The notes beneath the pieces were generated by a model. It did not search any database. It saw nothing but the letters and a program-made list of their open reading frames with translations, and had not been told where the DNA came from. From Reclinomonas americana ATCC 50394 (Eukaryota; Jakobida; Jakobea; Jakobida), in NCBI GenBank assembly GCA_048213135.1, contig PS015071.1, positions 167,571 to 231,570 on the forward strand: a stretch of DNA of 64,000 bases, written 5' to 3'. Every line of letters starts with the position of its first letter. The stretch's first letter is position 1. The position numbers were made by a program, and so were the translations under genes. Shown one piece after another: positions 1-12,843 of this stretch.

Positions 1-298
1 TTTCACGCACTTGATTCATGTTCNNNNNNNNNNNNNNNNNNNNCTCTCTGCTCTTTGTCTCTCGCTGCGCACGCTCTTGCACGCGCAGCATATTCCTTCT
101 CCTTCGTACTCTCTCTCTCTCTCTCTCTCTCACGAATATGCTCAAATCGAGCCACCCCTCTTCCCAAGCCCTCTCGCCCTCTCCCACACCCTACTCCCTC
201 TCTCTGCCTCCCTCTTTCCCGCTCTCCCCTCTGCCTGTCCCTCTCCCTCTCCCTTTTTATTCATGCACCTCACACCATCCGGCCTTCCTTCTCCACAG
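1..298 (+). other. Intron of the giant gene with 20-N gap and CT-rich tract
   Basis: Pyrimidine-rich sequence with a 20-N gap (24-43) and a (CT)n run near 110-131 precedes the acceptor CACAG ending at 298. The corresponding introns before modules A3 and A4 are short and free of the run. No coding signal is visible. Confidence 0.6.
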
Positions 299-3200
299 CT
301 TCGTCGGCAACCACAAACGCTGCCACTTCAATCTCCACTCAGGCGGCGACGCTCCACGCCTCGATTGACAACACGTCGGCGTCGGCGAGCAACAACTACT
401 TTGAGCTGGCCGTCGTCAGTGGGGATTTCTCGACGGCGTCGGCGGTCAGCACGTTTGCTGGCAGCTACAATACCAGCGGTTTCAAGAACGATGACCGCTT
501 GCATGCGATGTTCAATGGCCCACTTGTTGAGTAGCTGATCGCATGATTTACCATGCAACATGCTATGTATGAGTTGTTTTCCGATCTTGATCTCATGTCT
601 TTTCATTTGTTAGGGAATGACAACGGATGCACGCGGCAATCTGTATGTCGCCGACTACCTGTTGCGTTGATGCCTGCATGCATTGCCGTGATGACGAAGA
701 CCCGATTTGACTCTGGTATGTGCTTCCGTGCAGCAATCAATGCATTCGATTTGTCGACATTCACTCGGGAGATGTGTCGACGTACACTGGCGGATGTGGC
801 CAGACGCACGACTACGTGAACGGGGGGCCGTCTGTTGCTCGATTCTACAAGTCGCGTTGAATGACTCTTTGTGTGTGGGGACTTTCCTCTCTAGTTACGA
901 GCGAGATGCTGACACGAAACTACGAAACACAGTCCTGTGGGATTGGATATGGATCGGCAGACGACGACGCTGTATGTTGGTGATGTGCGTCACTCACAGT
1001 GAGGCATGAATGCTGGATATGTGTGCTATCTATTTTTCTCTGGGCTTGTGAGAGCGGTGCCTACTGTTGTGTTGCACTATGGATGATTCTCTGGTTGCGT
1101 TGATCCTGCCTGAGATTGCCATTCCATTGTGTTTGTTGTGCTTTTGTGAGTGCATGTTCGGCAGTGTGTCTGAAGACTGTGTGATCAATTCATCATCTGT
1201 TTCCTCTTTTTCTCTCATAATCATTTGCACGCTCCCACTATTTTCCGCTGCATTCTTTTTTCTTGTATTCTTGTTCTTCTTCTTCATCTGGTCTTGTTAG
1301 ATCATTTGGTCCCTACCCATCTTTTCTATACCTTGCCCTTGTAGTGTGACTTTATAGTTGTTCTATACTCCTTTACCCTTGACCCCTTACCCTTGCTCCG
1401 TCGAGAAACCCGTCACCCGGTCACCAGGGGCCGTTCTTGTTGTGACCGTCAATGAGGAAATCTGGGAAGGGAACAAAAGTTCCAACAGTCTTATGCCTAC
1501 TCCTCCTCCTCCTCCTCGTACTCTCTCCTCCTTCTTCTATTCTTCCTCCGTCCGCGTTCTCCCTGCTGATCGCTTCCACCACACAGGCCGACAACCATGC
1601 CGTACGTAAAGTGACCTCTGATCGAACGACTTCAACTTTGGTGGACAACAGCACCAACTTGAATGGCTCGCCTCCAATCGACAGCGCTTTCAATGTCGCG
1701 TACGATTCTTCGTCGCAGTACGTGTACTTTAGCTCGTTCAACACGCACACCATTCGGTACGTGAAGTCGCGCATCAACTGTGTTTGCACTCTGACTCATT
1801 AGTTGGCGCACACAGTCGCATCAAGAGCGACGGGACTGGCGCGATTGTGTTCTGCGGACAGCACAATGCGAGCGGGGCCGTCGATGGCGACTGCGGAACG
1901 ACGGCTACATTCAATCAGTCGTCTTCCTTCGCGGTCGATCAGGCACGCAATATGCTGTATGTCGGCTCTGATACCGACAGGGTTGTTCGACAAATCAATC
2001 TGACCACGAACCAAGTGACGACGATTGCGGGCACTGGGGCGCCTGGATCTGATGACGGGGCTGCGCTCAGTGCGACTTTCCAGTCGACAATCAGTGTGGT
2101 TCTGGATATCACACGCGATGTGTTGTACGTTGCCGAGCGCGACCGTGGCAGGGTCCGCCAGCTCGACCTGTCGAGCATGAGTGTGTCCACTCTTGTCCAA
2201 GGGCCAGCAGGTAGTATTAACGGGCCGCTGGCAAGTGCGCGATTCAACTATGCGGTGAGGATCTTGCTTCTCTGCTGCGCTATTGTTTCTCTGAGTCCAA
2301 AGGAATGGACTGACACGCTACTCTGTGTACAGTTTGGCATTGTTGTGAACGGTAATCGGTTGTACATCACCGGTGAGTCAGAAAATGAGCAGAGGAGAGG
2401 GCTCGTGAACTGCTGGAGGTATTGAGCATCTTACACGTGGGATTGTTGGTACAGACTTTACCGCGAGTGTGGTCCATCTCATCAAGTTGCAACCATCAAC
2501 TGCTCGGATCACGGCATCGCCGAGCACGACTGGGGCCGGCTCTTCCGCCTCGGTGTCGAAAGCTGTCGCGCAGCTCAACAGCGGAGCGACGTACTACTTC
2601 CGTGCGGTGACTGTGCTGTCCGACTCGACAGTGCTTACCGGATCGACACTGTCCTTCACGAGTGCGTCTGCGCGTGTGTATAATATTTGTGATTGATGGA
2701 CTGCGATGCCTGACACATGCCGTGGTGTGGAATGCAGCAACTGGCGCACTGACGACAGGATTCTCGCCGACGTCGATTGCAGCGACGACGAGCAATGTGC
2801 AGATTGTGGTGACTGGTGTGAACTTGTTGGCGAGCGATGTGGTGCAGGTGGAGTCGGGGGCAACGTGCAGCGGCAGTGGGACGGGGCTGACACACGTGTC
2901 GGTGTCGAGTGATGCTACAATCAAAACAGTCAAGACGCCGAGCCCGTCGACGGCACTGACGAATGGATTGTACTCTGTGTGGTGCGTGGCTGTTTGAGGA
3001 AGAGAGAGAGAGAGAGAGTGAGAGGTAAGGAGATAGGAAAGGGTAGAAGGAGCAGATGAAGATGGAGGAGGAGGAGAGAGAGGGCGAGAGAGGGAGAGAG
3101 AGAAAGAGGAGGAGGTGGAGAAGGAGAGAATCGTGGAACTCGGTGCGCTGTCTGACGTTTTTTTGTTGTTGATGTCACTGTTTTTTTTGCTGTTGTGCGT

Positions 3201-3785
3201 GTTCAGTTACTTGTACGGAGGCGTGGGAACGGCAGAGCGTGTCGGAACGACGTCGCTTGTTGTCGGGAATGGTTTGTTGGGTTGGTGGAGGCAGTTTGCC
3301 TGTTGTCGCTTGTCGATGATTGAATCTCTCTCTCTCTCTCCTCCATCTCGTGGATGCGACAGCTGCACTTGCGACGAGCAGCGGGGCGACAGCCGTGTCT
3401 ACGTACTCAGCTACGGTGAATGGGTCGATCACGAACAACTCTGGTGCGACGAGCAGCAATTATTTCGAGTTGGCGCGATCGAGCAGTGATTTCACGACAG
3501 CGTCGTCGGTGACGACGTATGCTGGTACGCTGGGCACTCCTGGAACGACCAATGGACCACTTGCGAGTGCGCTGTTCAATGATCCGCGAGTTATGTCTCT
3601 GATGTTTCATATGTTTTGCAACCGATCACGAATGATGCTTCTCCTGACACTTGATTTTCGTGATGTGTTTGCACTGCAGGGCATTGTTGGCGACTCTGAA
3701 GGCAACTTGTACCTTGTGGAAGCAGTGTTGCGTGCTTGTGCTGCGTCTTGCGCTGATGAGCAGGCGATAAGTTGTCGCTGAATCA

Positions 3786-3818
<33 letters not shown>

Positions 3819-4137
3819 GCTCTCTCTCTCTTCTTCCTTAATGTGTGCCATTGCTCTTGCGCAGCAACAACTGCATTCGGTTCATCGATGTGTCGTCGGG
3901 CATGGTGTCGACATTTGCTGGTGTATGTGGAGCAACTGGAGCGTTGGTAGATGGTGTGGCGACTACGGCGCGGTTTAACGGGTTCGTGTGGTTTTGCGTT
4001 TCTGAAATTGTGGTCACTTTTGAGGTCGTGTATCTGACAATTCGTCGATAATGTTTTGTGCGCGTGTACAGTCCACGAGGCCTCGCCATTGATCTGGAGT
4101 CGAGCACGCTGTTTGTTGCTGACGTGCGTAAGATTAT

Positions 4138-4184
<47 letters not shown>

Positions 4185-4741
4185 GTCGTCTCNNNNNNNN
4201 NNNNNNNNNNNNNNNNNNNNNNNNNNNNNNNNNNNNNNNNNNNNNNNNNNNNNNNNNNNNNNNNNNNNNNNNNNNNNNNNNNNNNNNNNNNNNNNNNNNN
4301 NNNNNNNNNNNNNNNNNNNNNNNNNNNNNNNNNNNNNNNNNNNNNNNNNNNNNNNNNNNNNNNNNNNNNNNNNNNNNNNNNNNNNNNNNNNNNNNNNNNN
4401 NNNNNNNNNNNNNNNNNNNNNNNNNNNNNNNNNNNNNNNNNNNNNNNNNNNNNNNNNNNNNNNNNNNNNNNNNNNNNNNNNNNNNNNNNNNNNNNNNNNN
4501 NNNNNNNNNNNNNNNNNNNNNNNNNNNNNNNNNNNNNNNNNNNNNNNNNNNNNNNNNNNNNNNNNNNNNNNNNNNNNNNNNNNNNNNNNNNNNNNNNNNN
4601 NNNNNNNNNNNNNNNNNNNNNNNNNNNNNNNNNTTACGTTACCGTTACGGTACGGTACGGTACCGACGTTGTAGTCGTCGTACGGTACGGTACGGTACGT
4701 CGACGTCGTTGTTGTCGTGTACGTAGTCGTACGTAGTATAA

Positions 4742-4781
<40 letters not shown>

Positions 4782-7700
4782 TCTCTCTCTCCCTCTCTCT
4801 CTCTGCGCACCCTTCGTTCCCGTCTTGAACATCTTCCCGTGACTCTGTATTCTATCGCTTCATTCCGTTTTCATCCCCTTCGTTGCTGTATATTCGCTTC
4901 TGCTTGGCTGTTGGGTATTGATCTTCTGCGTCTCTGCGTGCTCACCCACTTGCCGTCGTAGTCGTCAAACAACGCCATTCGTCGCGTATCGTCGACTGGG
5001 TACACGACATCATTGGTCACGAGCAGCAGTGCGACACCGGCTCCGGACTTTATCTACAGTGTGGCGTATGACGCAGGCAACCAGCTGCTTTACTTTTCCG
5101 AGTTGAACCGGCATACTGTAAGGTGAGGTGGCACGCAGCATGTGGAGTGTGTGAGAAGGAATGTGGAGCGTGTGCTTTGTATTTGGAGAGATTGCCTAGA
5201 TCAGTGTTTGCAGTTGCTACGTATGTGTTGCTCTTCCGCTTCCCGATGCATGTCTCTGACGCGGTAATCGGAGTTTGAACGTATTTGCTCATATCTGTAT
5301 GTTTCCTCTTTTTCTAGGCGTGTGAACGCCGACGGCTCGTCCATTACACTGTTGTGTGGTCAATACGGCACTTTTGGTTCCGTCGACGGCGACTGCTCTA
5401 CTACAACTCCAAAATTCATCAGCCCCGCCGGGCTGGCGTTGGATTTATCCGCCAACAAGCTGTATGTGGCTTGTGCTAGTACCCCTAAGGTTAGGCAGCT
5501 GGACTTGGCGGCGAGTCCGATGCAGCTTGGCACTCTTGTCGGTCAAGACTCCCAGGGGTACACTGTGGGCCCCACTGCGTCTGCGCTGTTTGTCGCCCTA
5601 CGTGCGCTGTATCTGGACGGGGTGCGACGGATTCTGTACATTGCTGACGCTTCAGTGGGCGTCAAGCAACTGGATCTCAACAGCATGGTCGTGTCGGCTC
5701 TCACGGTGCCTGCACTGGGTGTGTCGTCTGTGGATGGGCCGTTGACGGATGCCGTTGTAGCCTTCCCGGTGCGTGAGTATCACGGCAGCGTAGCTGGAAG
5801 TTTGATGAGATCGTTGCTTGCACTCGTATATATGTGTACTTCCCATGAATGTGTGTTGTGTGTATATCTGTGTGTGACTTTGTACATTGATGGAACACGT
5901 ATCTTGTTGTCGTTCGATGTTGTGTGAGAAACCAGTCACTATGTCAACAAAGTAGCATGGGATTTAGAGGAGTGGATGTACAACATCATACACTTTGCTG
6001 TTGCACAACGCGTGTCTGAGGCCTGCATCTCCTTTACAGTTCGGCATGTATTTGGCGCAAGGCAATCAACTCTATGTGACTGGTGAGTTGCAGAATTCCT
6101 TTTGCGCGCTTGGCTGATTGACGGCGACTGTCCCGCTCACTGTCATTTGTGTTCGTCAGAGTTTTTCAATGGTCCCGGATTGGGGAACACGATCCGCTTG
6201 ATTACGCTGCAGCCTGGAGAGTGCCGCATCACTGCCGGTCCATCAACTACTGCCTCTGGATCGACAGCCAGCATCAGTGATGCGCTGTCGCAGCTGACGC
6301 CTGGATCGGCCAACTATTTCCGTGCGGTGACTGTGCTGTCGGATTCGACTGTGGTGGCTGGATCGACACTGTCGTTCACGACAAGTTGCGTTGGTGAAGC
6401 GAGTGGTTCCCTTTGCGCAGCTCGTGTTGATGTACGCTTTTCCTTTCGCCCCATCTCAGATGTGGCGCCATCGGCGACGAGCTTTTCGCCGAGCAGCATT
6501 ACTGCGGAGACGAGTGGCGTGCAGATTGTTGTGACGGGCACTGCGTTGTTGACGTCCGATGTGGTGCAAGTGGAACTGGGAGCGGACTGCACTGGCGGCG
6601 GCACAGCACTGTCGTCGGTATCAGTGAGTGGTGGTGGAACGACGAAGACGGTGCAGACGAGTGGCGTGTCGCTGGCAGTGGGATCGTTCGCTGTGTGGTG
6701 CGTTTTGTGACGAAGAGAGTACGAGAGAGAGAGGAGAAAGTGAGAGAGTGAGAGAAACAGGGGAGAACAGAGTGGGAGAGAGAAAGAGGGAGAGAGAGAG
6801 AGAGGAGGAGAAGAAGAGAGAAGGAGAGTACGAGAATGCGGAGGAGGGATGAGGAGGGCTACAAAGCATGAGATGTCNNNNNNNNNNNNNNNNNNNNNNN
6901 NNNNNNNNNNNNNNNNNNNNNNNNNNNNNNNNNNNNNNNNNNNNNNNNNNNNNNNNNNNNNNNNNNNNNNNNNNNNNNNNNNNNNNNNNNNNNNNNNNNN
7001 NNNNNNNNNNNNNNNNNNNNNNNNNNNNNNNNNNNNNNNNNNNNNNNNNNNNNNNNNNNNNNNNNNNNNNNNNNNNNNNNNNNNNNNNNNNNNNNNNTCA
7101 GAGTGCAAACACAGTTGATGCGCGACTTCACGTACCGAATGGTGTGCGTGTTGTACGAGCTGAAGTACACGAATTGCGACGAAGAATCGTAGGCGACACT
7201 GAAAGCACTGTTGAGCGCAGGCGACCCATTCAAGTTGGTGCTGTTGTCCACCAATGTTGAAGTCGTCCGATCAGAGGTCACTTTGCGAACGGCGTTGTTG
7301 TCGGCCTGTGTAGTGGAAATGAGGAGTGATGAGAACGTGGATGGAAAAAGTAACGAAGGAAACGAGGAAGACAGAGGAGGTAGACGGAGGAGGAGGCGGA
7401 GGGAGGCGAGAAAATGGAGCAGAAGACCAGGAGAAGTCAAGAACAAGAACAAGAACAAGATAGAGAACAATAAGACGAAGAAAACAAGAAAAAAAGCAGC
7501 AGACAAGTGTGAAAGAGTGTGAATGAGAGAGAGAGAGAGAGAAAGAGGAAACAGATGATGAATTGATCACACAGTCTTCAGCCCTCGTGACCTCTTATCA
7601 GCACAATGAACAGGCAATATCACGCACAATAAAGACAACGAGAAAATCATCCACCAAGCAACACGACATCAGGCACCACACTTCGACATAGCCAGAGGAA

Positions 7701-8661
7701 TAGCAGATGGCACACACACACAGCACACACGCCTCACTGTGAGGAACGCACATCACCAACATAGAGAGTCGTTGTCTGCCGATCCATGTCCAAACCCACG
7801 GGACTGTGATTCGTAACATCCGTGAGAAATATTCATGGTTGGGGAAGCCCCGCGCGCACACAACAGCCATTCAACACAACTTGTAGAATCGAGCAACAGA
7901 CGGCCCTCCATTCACATAGGCGTGCGTCTGGCCACATCCGCCAGTGTATGTCGACACATCTCCCGAGTGAATGTCGACGAATCGGATGCACTGATTGCTG
8001 CACACCCGCACATACACCGAAGTTAATACACATGGCACCACAACAGCAGTGTCGCACACAGACATCAACGCAACGTGTAGTCTGAGATATACAGATTGCC
8101 ACGTGCATCCGAAGTCATTCCCTACTCACACACAACACAACACACACACATGTGTGTGAGCAATTCAATGCCAAATAACAGCGACAAACTTAGCCACTGA
8201 CACTCACCCACGGCTGATTAAATATCGCATGCAGTCGATCGTCGTTCTTGAAGCCGTGTGTGCCAAAACTGCCAGCAAACGTGCTGACCACCGACACCGT
8301 CGAGAAATCCCCGCTGTCGACGGCCAGCTCAAAGTAGTTGTTGCTCGCCGACGCAGAAACGTTGGTGACCAGACCNNNNNNNNNNNNNNNNNNNNCGGTT
8401 CATTGATGTGTCGTCGGGCATGGTGTCGACATTTGCTGGTGTATGTGGAGCAACTGGAGCATTGGTAGATGGTGTGGCGACTACGGCGCGGTTTAACGGG
8501 TTCGTGTGGCTTTGTGTTTCTGAAATTGTGGTCACTTTTGAGGTCGTGTATCTGACTTGCCATCGATAATTTTGTGCGCGTGTGCAGTCCACGAGGCCTT
8601 GCCATTGATCTGGAGTCAAGCACGCTGTTTGTTGCTGATGTGCATAAGATCGCGGGCTTTG

Positions 8662-8702
<41 letters not shown>

Positions 8703-11700
8703 TCCTTCTGCATACATACACATTTAGATTAGCGATGTGCACCATTCGATCTTGTCTCGCCATCCTCCTGTAGCCTTGCATTGTGTCCCTTTTGACTCGA
8801 GATCCCCGTTGCTACTGCATTTTTTCACCTCTACTTATCTGTTGGACCTTTGCCGTCTGCGTCTCTGTGAACTCACCCATCGTTTGAACACAGACCGGAA
8901 GCAATGCCATTCGACGAGTGTCGTCGACTGGGTACACGAGAACACTGGTCACGAGCAGCAGTGCGACGCCGGCTCCAGATTTCATCTACGCTGTGGTGTA
9001 CGACGCGGGTAACGAGGTGTTGTACTTCTCCGAGAATAACAAGCATACTGTAAGGTGAGTTGCGCAGGAAGTGAATAGTAGAACATTAGATAGTGAAAGG
9101 GAGTGGAGCATGCGTTCTTGTGTTGGAGCGTGCGTGTTCCTTGAGCAACATTTGCAGTCGTCTATGTTTAAGATGCTCTTCTGCTTCTCCGTGCGTGTCG
9201 TTGATACGTCAGTCGGAGATGAGATGGGTCAACTCATTGCTTCCACTTTGCTGTATGTTTGTGCCAGGCGTGTGAACGCAGACGGCTCGTCCATCACTCT
9301 GCTGTGTGGTCAATACGGTACTGCTGGTGGCGCCGACGGTAACTGCTCAACCACCACACCAACATTCAACCAACCCGCCGGGCTCGCTCTCGACATGTCA
9401 GTCAACAAGCTGTACGTGGGGTCACTAAGTGGTCGTAAGGTTCGGCAGCTGGACTTGGCGGCCAGTCCAATGCAGCTTGGCACTCTTGTCGGCCAAGACA
9501 CTCAAGGGTACGCTGTGGGTCCCGCTGCATCTGCCAAGTTTTTGGATCCACGCACGCTGTACCTGGATGAAGTGCGACGGACTCTGTACATTTCTGATCT
9601 GGGATATGGAATTAAGCAATTGGATCTCAACAGCATGGTCGTGTCAGCTCTCACTGTGCCTGCACTGGGTGTGTCGTCAGTGGATGGGCTGTTGACAGAT
9701 GCGGTTTTGCCGTTACCGGTGCGTGCAAATTGTGTGTGTGCGTTTGCAGAAGAGAGAGTTTGACACACAGAGAGAGGGAGGGACAACGCTTTTGCGTCTG
9801 TGCAACTCCTGAGTGCCATGCAGTGTGTCGCACTGTGTGTTACTGATGTTCTTCTCTTTTACAGTTTGGCATGTACTTGGCGCAAGGCAATCGACTTTAT
9901 GTGACCGGTTAGTTTGAGATTCGGTTTCTGCTGATAGCCATTGTCCCGCTCACTGTGATTCTTTGTATTAGAGTTTTCTGGTACTCCTGGAGCTGGTAAC
10001 ATCATTCGATTGATCACGCTGCAGCCTGGAGAGTGCCGAATCACTGCCGGTCCATCGACAAGTGCGTCTGGAACAACCGCCAGCATTAGTGACGGCCTGT
10101 CGCAGCTGACGCCTGGATCGGCCAACTATTTCCGTGCGGTGACTGTGCTGTCGGACTCGACTGTGGTGGCTGGATCGACGCTGTCGTTCACGACGAGTTG
10201 CGTTGGCGGAGTGGGTGGTTCCCTTTGCATAACTGTTGTTGACTTTGCTCTCGTCCCGCGTCGTGATTAGATGTGGCGCCATCGGCGACGAGCTTTTCGC
10301 CGAGCAGCATTACTGCAGAGACGAGTGGCGTGCAGATTGTTGTGACGGGCACTGCGTTGGTGACGTCGGATGTAGTGCAAGTGGAACTGGGAGCGGACTG
10401 CACTGGCGCGGGTACAGCGCTGTCGTCGGTGTCTGTGAGTGGGGATGGAACGACGAAGACTGTGCAGACGAGTGGCGTGTCACTGGCAGTGGGATTGTAT
10501 GCGGTGTGGTGCGTTTGTGATGGGGAGAAGCAAGAGAGAGTGAGAGAGAGAGAGGAGAAAATTCAGGGAGGCGGAGAGGGATGCGAAAAGTCGATACATG
10601 AGATTTAGTGCGTTGTTTGCGTGTTTTATTAAGAAAATGAGGGAGGCGATGAGGAGGAAAGAGGTGAGTGTTGTTAGAGGATGTAGTTGTTGTGTTGGGT
10701 GTTTGCATTGACGAGTAGCTGGCGTCAATAGATAGACAGTGTGGAGCAAGATGAAAGAGGGGGAGTTGGAGTATGGCATCNNNNNNNNNNNNNNNNNNNN
10801 NNNNNNNNNNNNNNNNNNNNNNNNNNNNNNNNNNNNNNNNNNNNNNNNNNNNNNNNNNNNNNNNNNNNNNNNNNNNNNNNNNNNNNNNNNNNNNNNNNNN
10901 NNNNNNNNNNNNNNNNNNNNNNNNNNNNNNNNNNNNNNNNNNNNNNNNNNNNNNNNNNNNNNNNNNNNNNNNNNNNNNNNNNNNNNNNNNNNNNNNNNNN
11001 NNNNNNNNNNNNNNNNNNNNNNNNNNNNNNNNNNNNNNNNNNNNNNNNNNNNNNNNNNNNNNNNNNNNNNNNNNNNNNNNNNNNNNNNNNNNNNNNNNNN
11101 NNNNNNNNNNNNNNNNNNNNNNNNNNNNNNNNNNNNNNNNNNNNNNNNNNNNNNNNNNNNNNNNNNNNNNNNNNNNNNNNNNNNNNNNNNNNNNNNNNNN
11201 NNNNNNNNNNNNNNNNNNNNNNNNNNNNNNNNNNNNNNNNNNNNNNNNNNNNNNNNNNNNNNNNNNNNNNNNNNNNNNNNNNNNNNNNNNNNNNNNNNNN
11301 NNNNNNNNNNNNNNNNNNNNNNNNNNNNNNNNNNNNNNNNNNNNNNNNNNNNNNNNNNNNNNNNNNNNNNNNNNNNNNNNNNNNNNNNNNNNNNNNNNNN
11401 NNNNNNNNNNNNNNNNNNNNNNNNNNNNNNNNNNNNNNNNNNNNNNNNNAGAGAGACTGCACTCTCTATAAAACACACGAAGGTTAACACACCAACAGTC
11501 AGCGTCCCCGGCACAGTGCTCCACAGTCCCGTTCCTCCAAACTGGATGCTGTGGAGATCGAAGAAGTCAGTTTCGTATCAAATCCGCTCNNNNNNNNNNN
11601 NNNNNNNNNNNNNNNNNNNNNNNNNNNNNNNNNNNNNNNNNNNNNNNNNNNNNNNNNNNNNNNNNNNNNNNNNNNNNNNNNNNNNNNNNNNNNNNNNNNN

Positions 11701-12805
11701 NNNNNNNNNNNNNNNNNNNNNNNNNNNNNNNNNNNNNNNNNNNNNNNNNNNNNNNNNNCTCTCTCTCTCTCTCCATGTATGTGCATGTGAATGTTCATGC
11801 TAATTGTGGTGTGTGTGTGTGTGTGTGCGTGTACAGTGGCTTCGGCGGAGTCGTTTTCTCCATCATCGATTACACCCAACACGGCCGGGCAGACGGTGAC
11901 GGTGACTGGGCGAGCATTGTCAGCAAGTGATACTGTGCGATTGGTGTCTGGTGGTACGTGCGCGAGTGGCACGACGACGTACAACATGACGAGTGGAGCA
12001 GTGGGTGGTACGGCTGGGGCGCGCACGCTGACCGTGTCGACGGGTAACACCAGTTTAGCGGCCGGATCGTATCTTGTGTGGTTCGTCTCTGCATTCAGTG
12101 TGCGACTCTCCTTGTGCACTGTTTGTATGACATCCTCGTGTTTGTGTTTGCAGTTACTTGTACGGCGGAACGGGCACGCCGGTACAAGTTGGCAGCACGT
12201 CATTGACCGTTGCAATAGGTGTGTTCTCTGCTTATAACCTTGCATCCATGTCTCTATTTTTCTCACTCTCTCCTTTGGCAACAGGAACAAGCGTGACGAG
12301 CTTTACGCCGAGCAGCATCACTGCGGAGACGAGTGGAGTGCATGTGACTGTGAGTGGCAGTGGTCTGGCGGATGCGGATGTGGTGCAAGTGCAGAATGCG
12401 GGATCGTGTACGGGTGCTGGCACCGTGCTGTCTCTCGTTTCGACGGCTGCCGATGGACTGACCACGATTCGGCAAACCACGGGCACGTCGCTTGCGGCGG
12501 GATCGTACTGGGTGTGGTGCGTGTGTTTGTGTCGTTCGGATTGGAAGACATGCATGTGTGCAACGAGCGAAGAAGCGTTCGTGCTTTAGCAAGCAAGCAA
12601 GAGAGTTAGAGAGAGAGAGGGAGAAGAAGATCTACGAACGAGATCGCGTGTCTTGATTTCGTCTTGAGCTGATCACACTGGCGTGTGCTTTCTCTCCAGC
12701 ATTCACTTTGCGAGCGCGGGTGCGGGTGTCTGGCAGCAAGTACCAGGCGTACTGACAGTAGGTGCGTGTCTGTGTGGCATGTGTTGAACAGAGAACTGTC
12801 ACCCT

Positions 12806-12843
<38 letters not shown>

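Noticed and set aside
7098-8375. A biological inversion or antisense gene copy
   Set aside because: It is bounded by gaps on both sides and fits another gap seamlessly when reversed, so misassembly is the simpler explanation.
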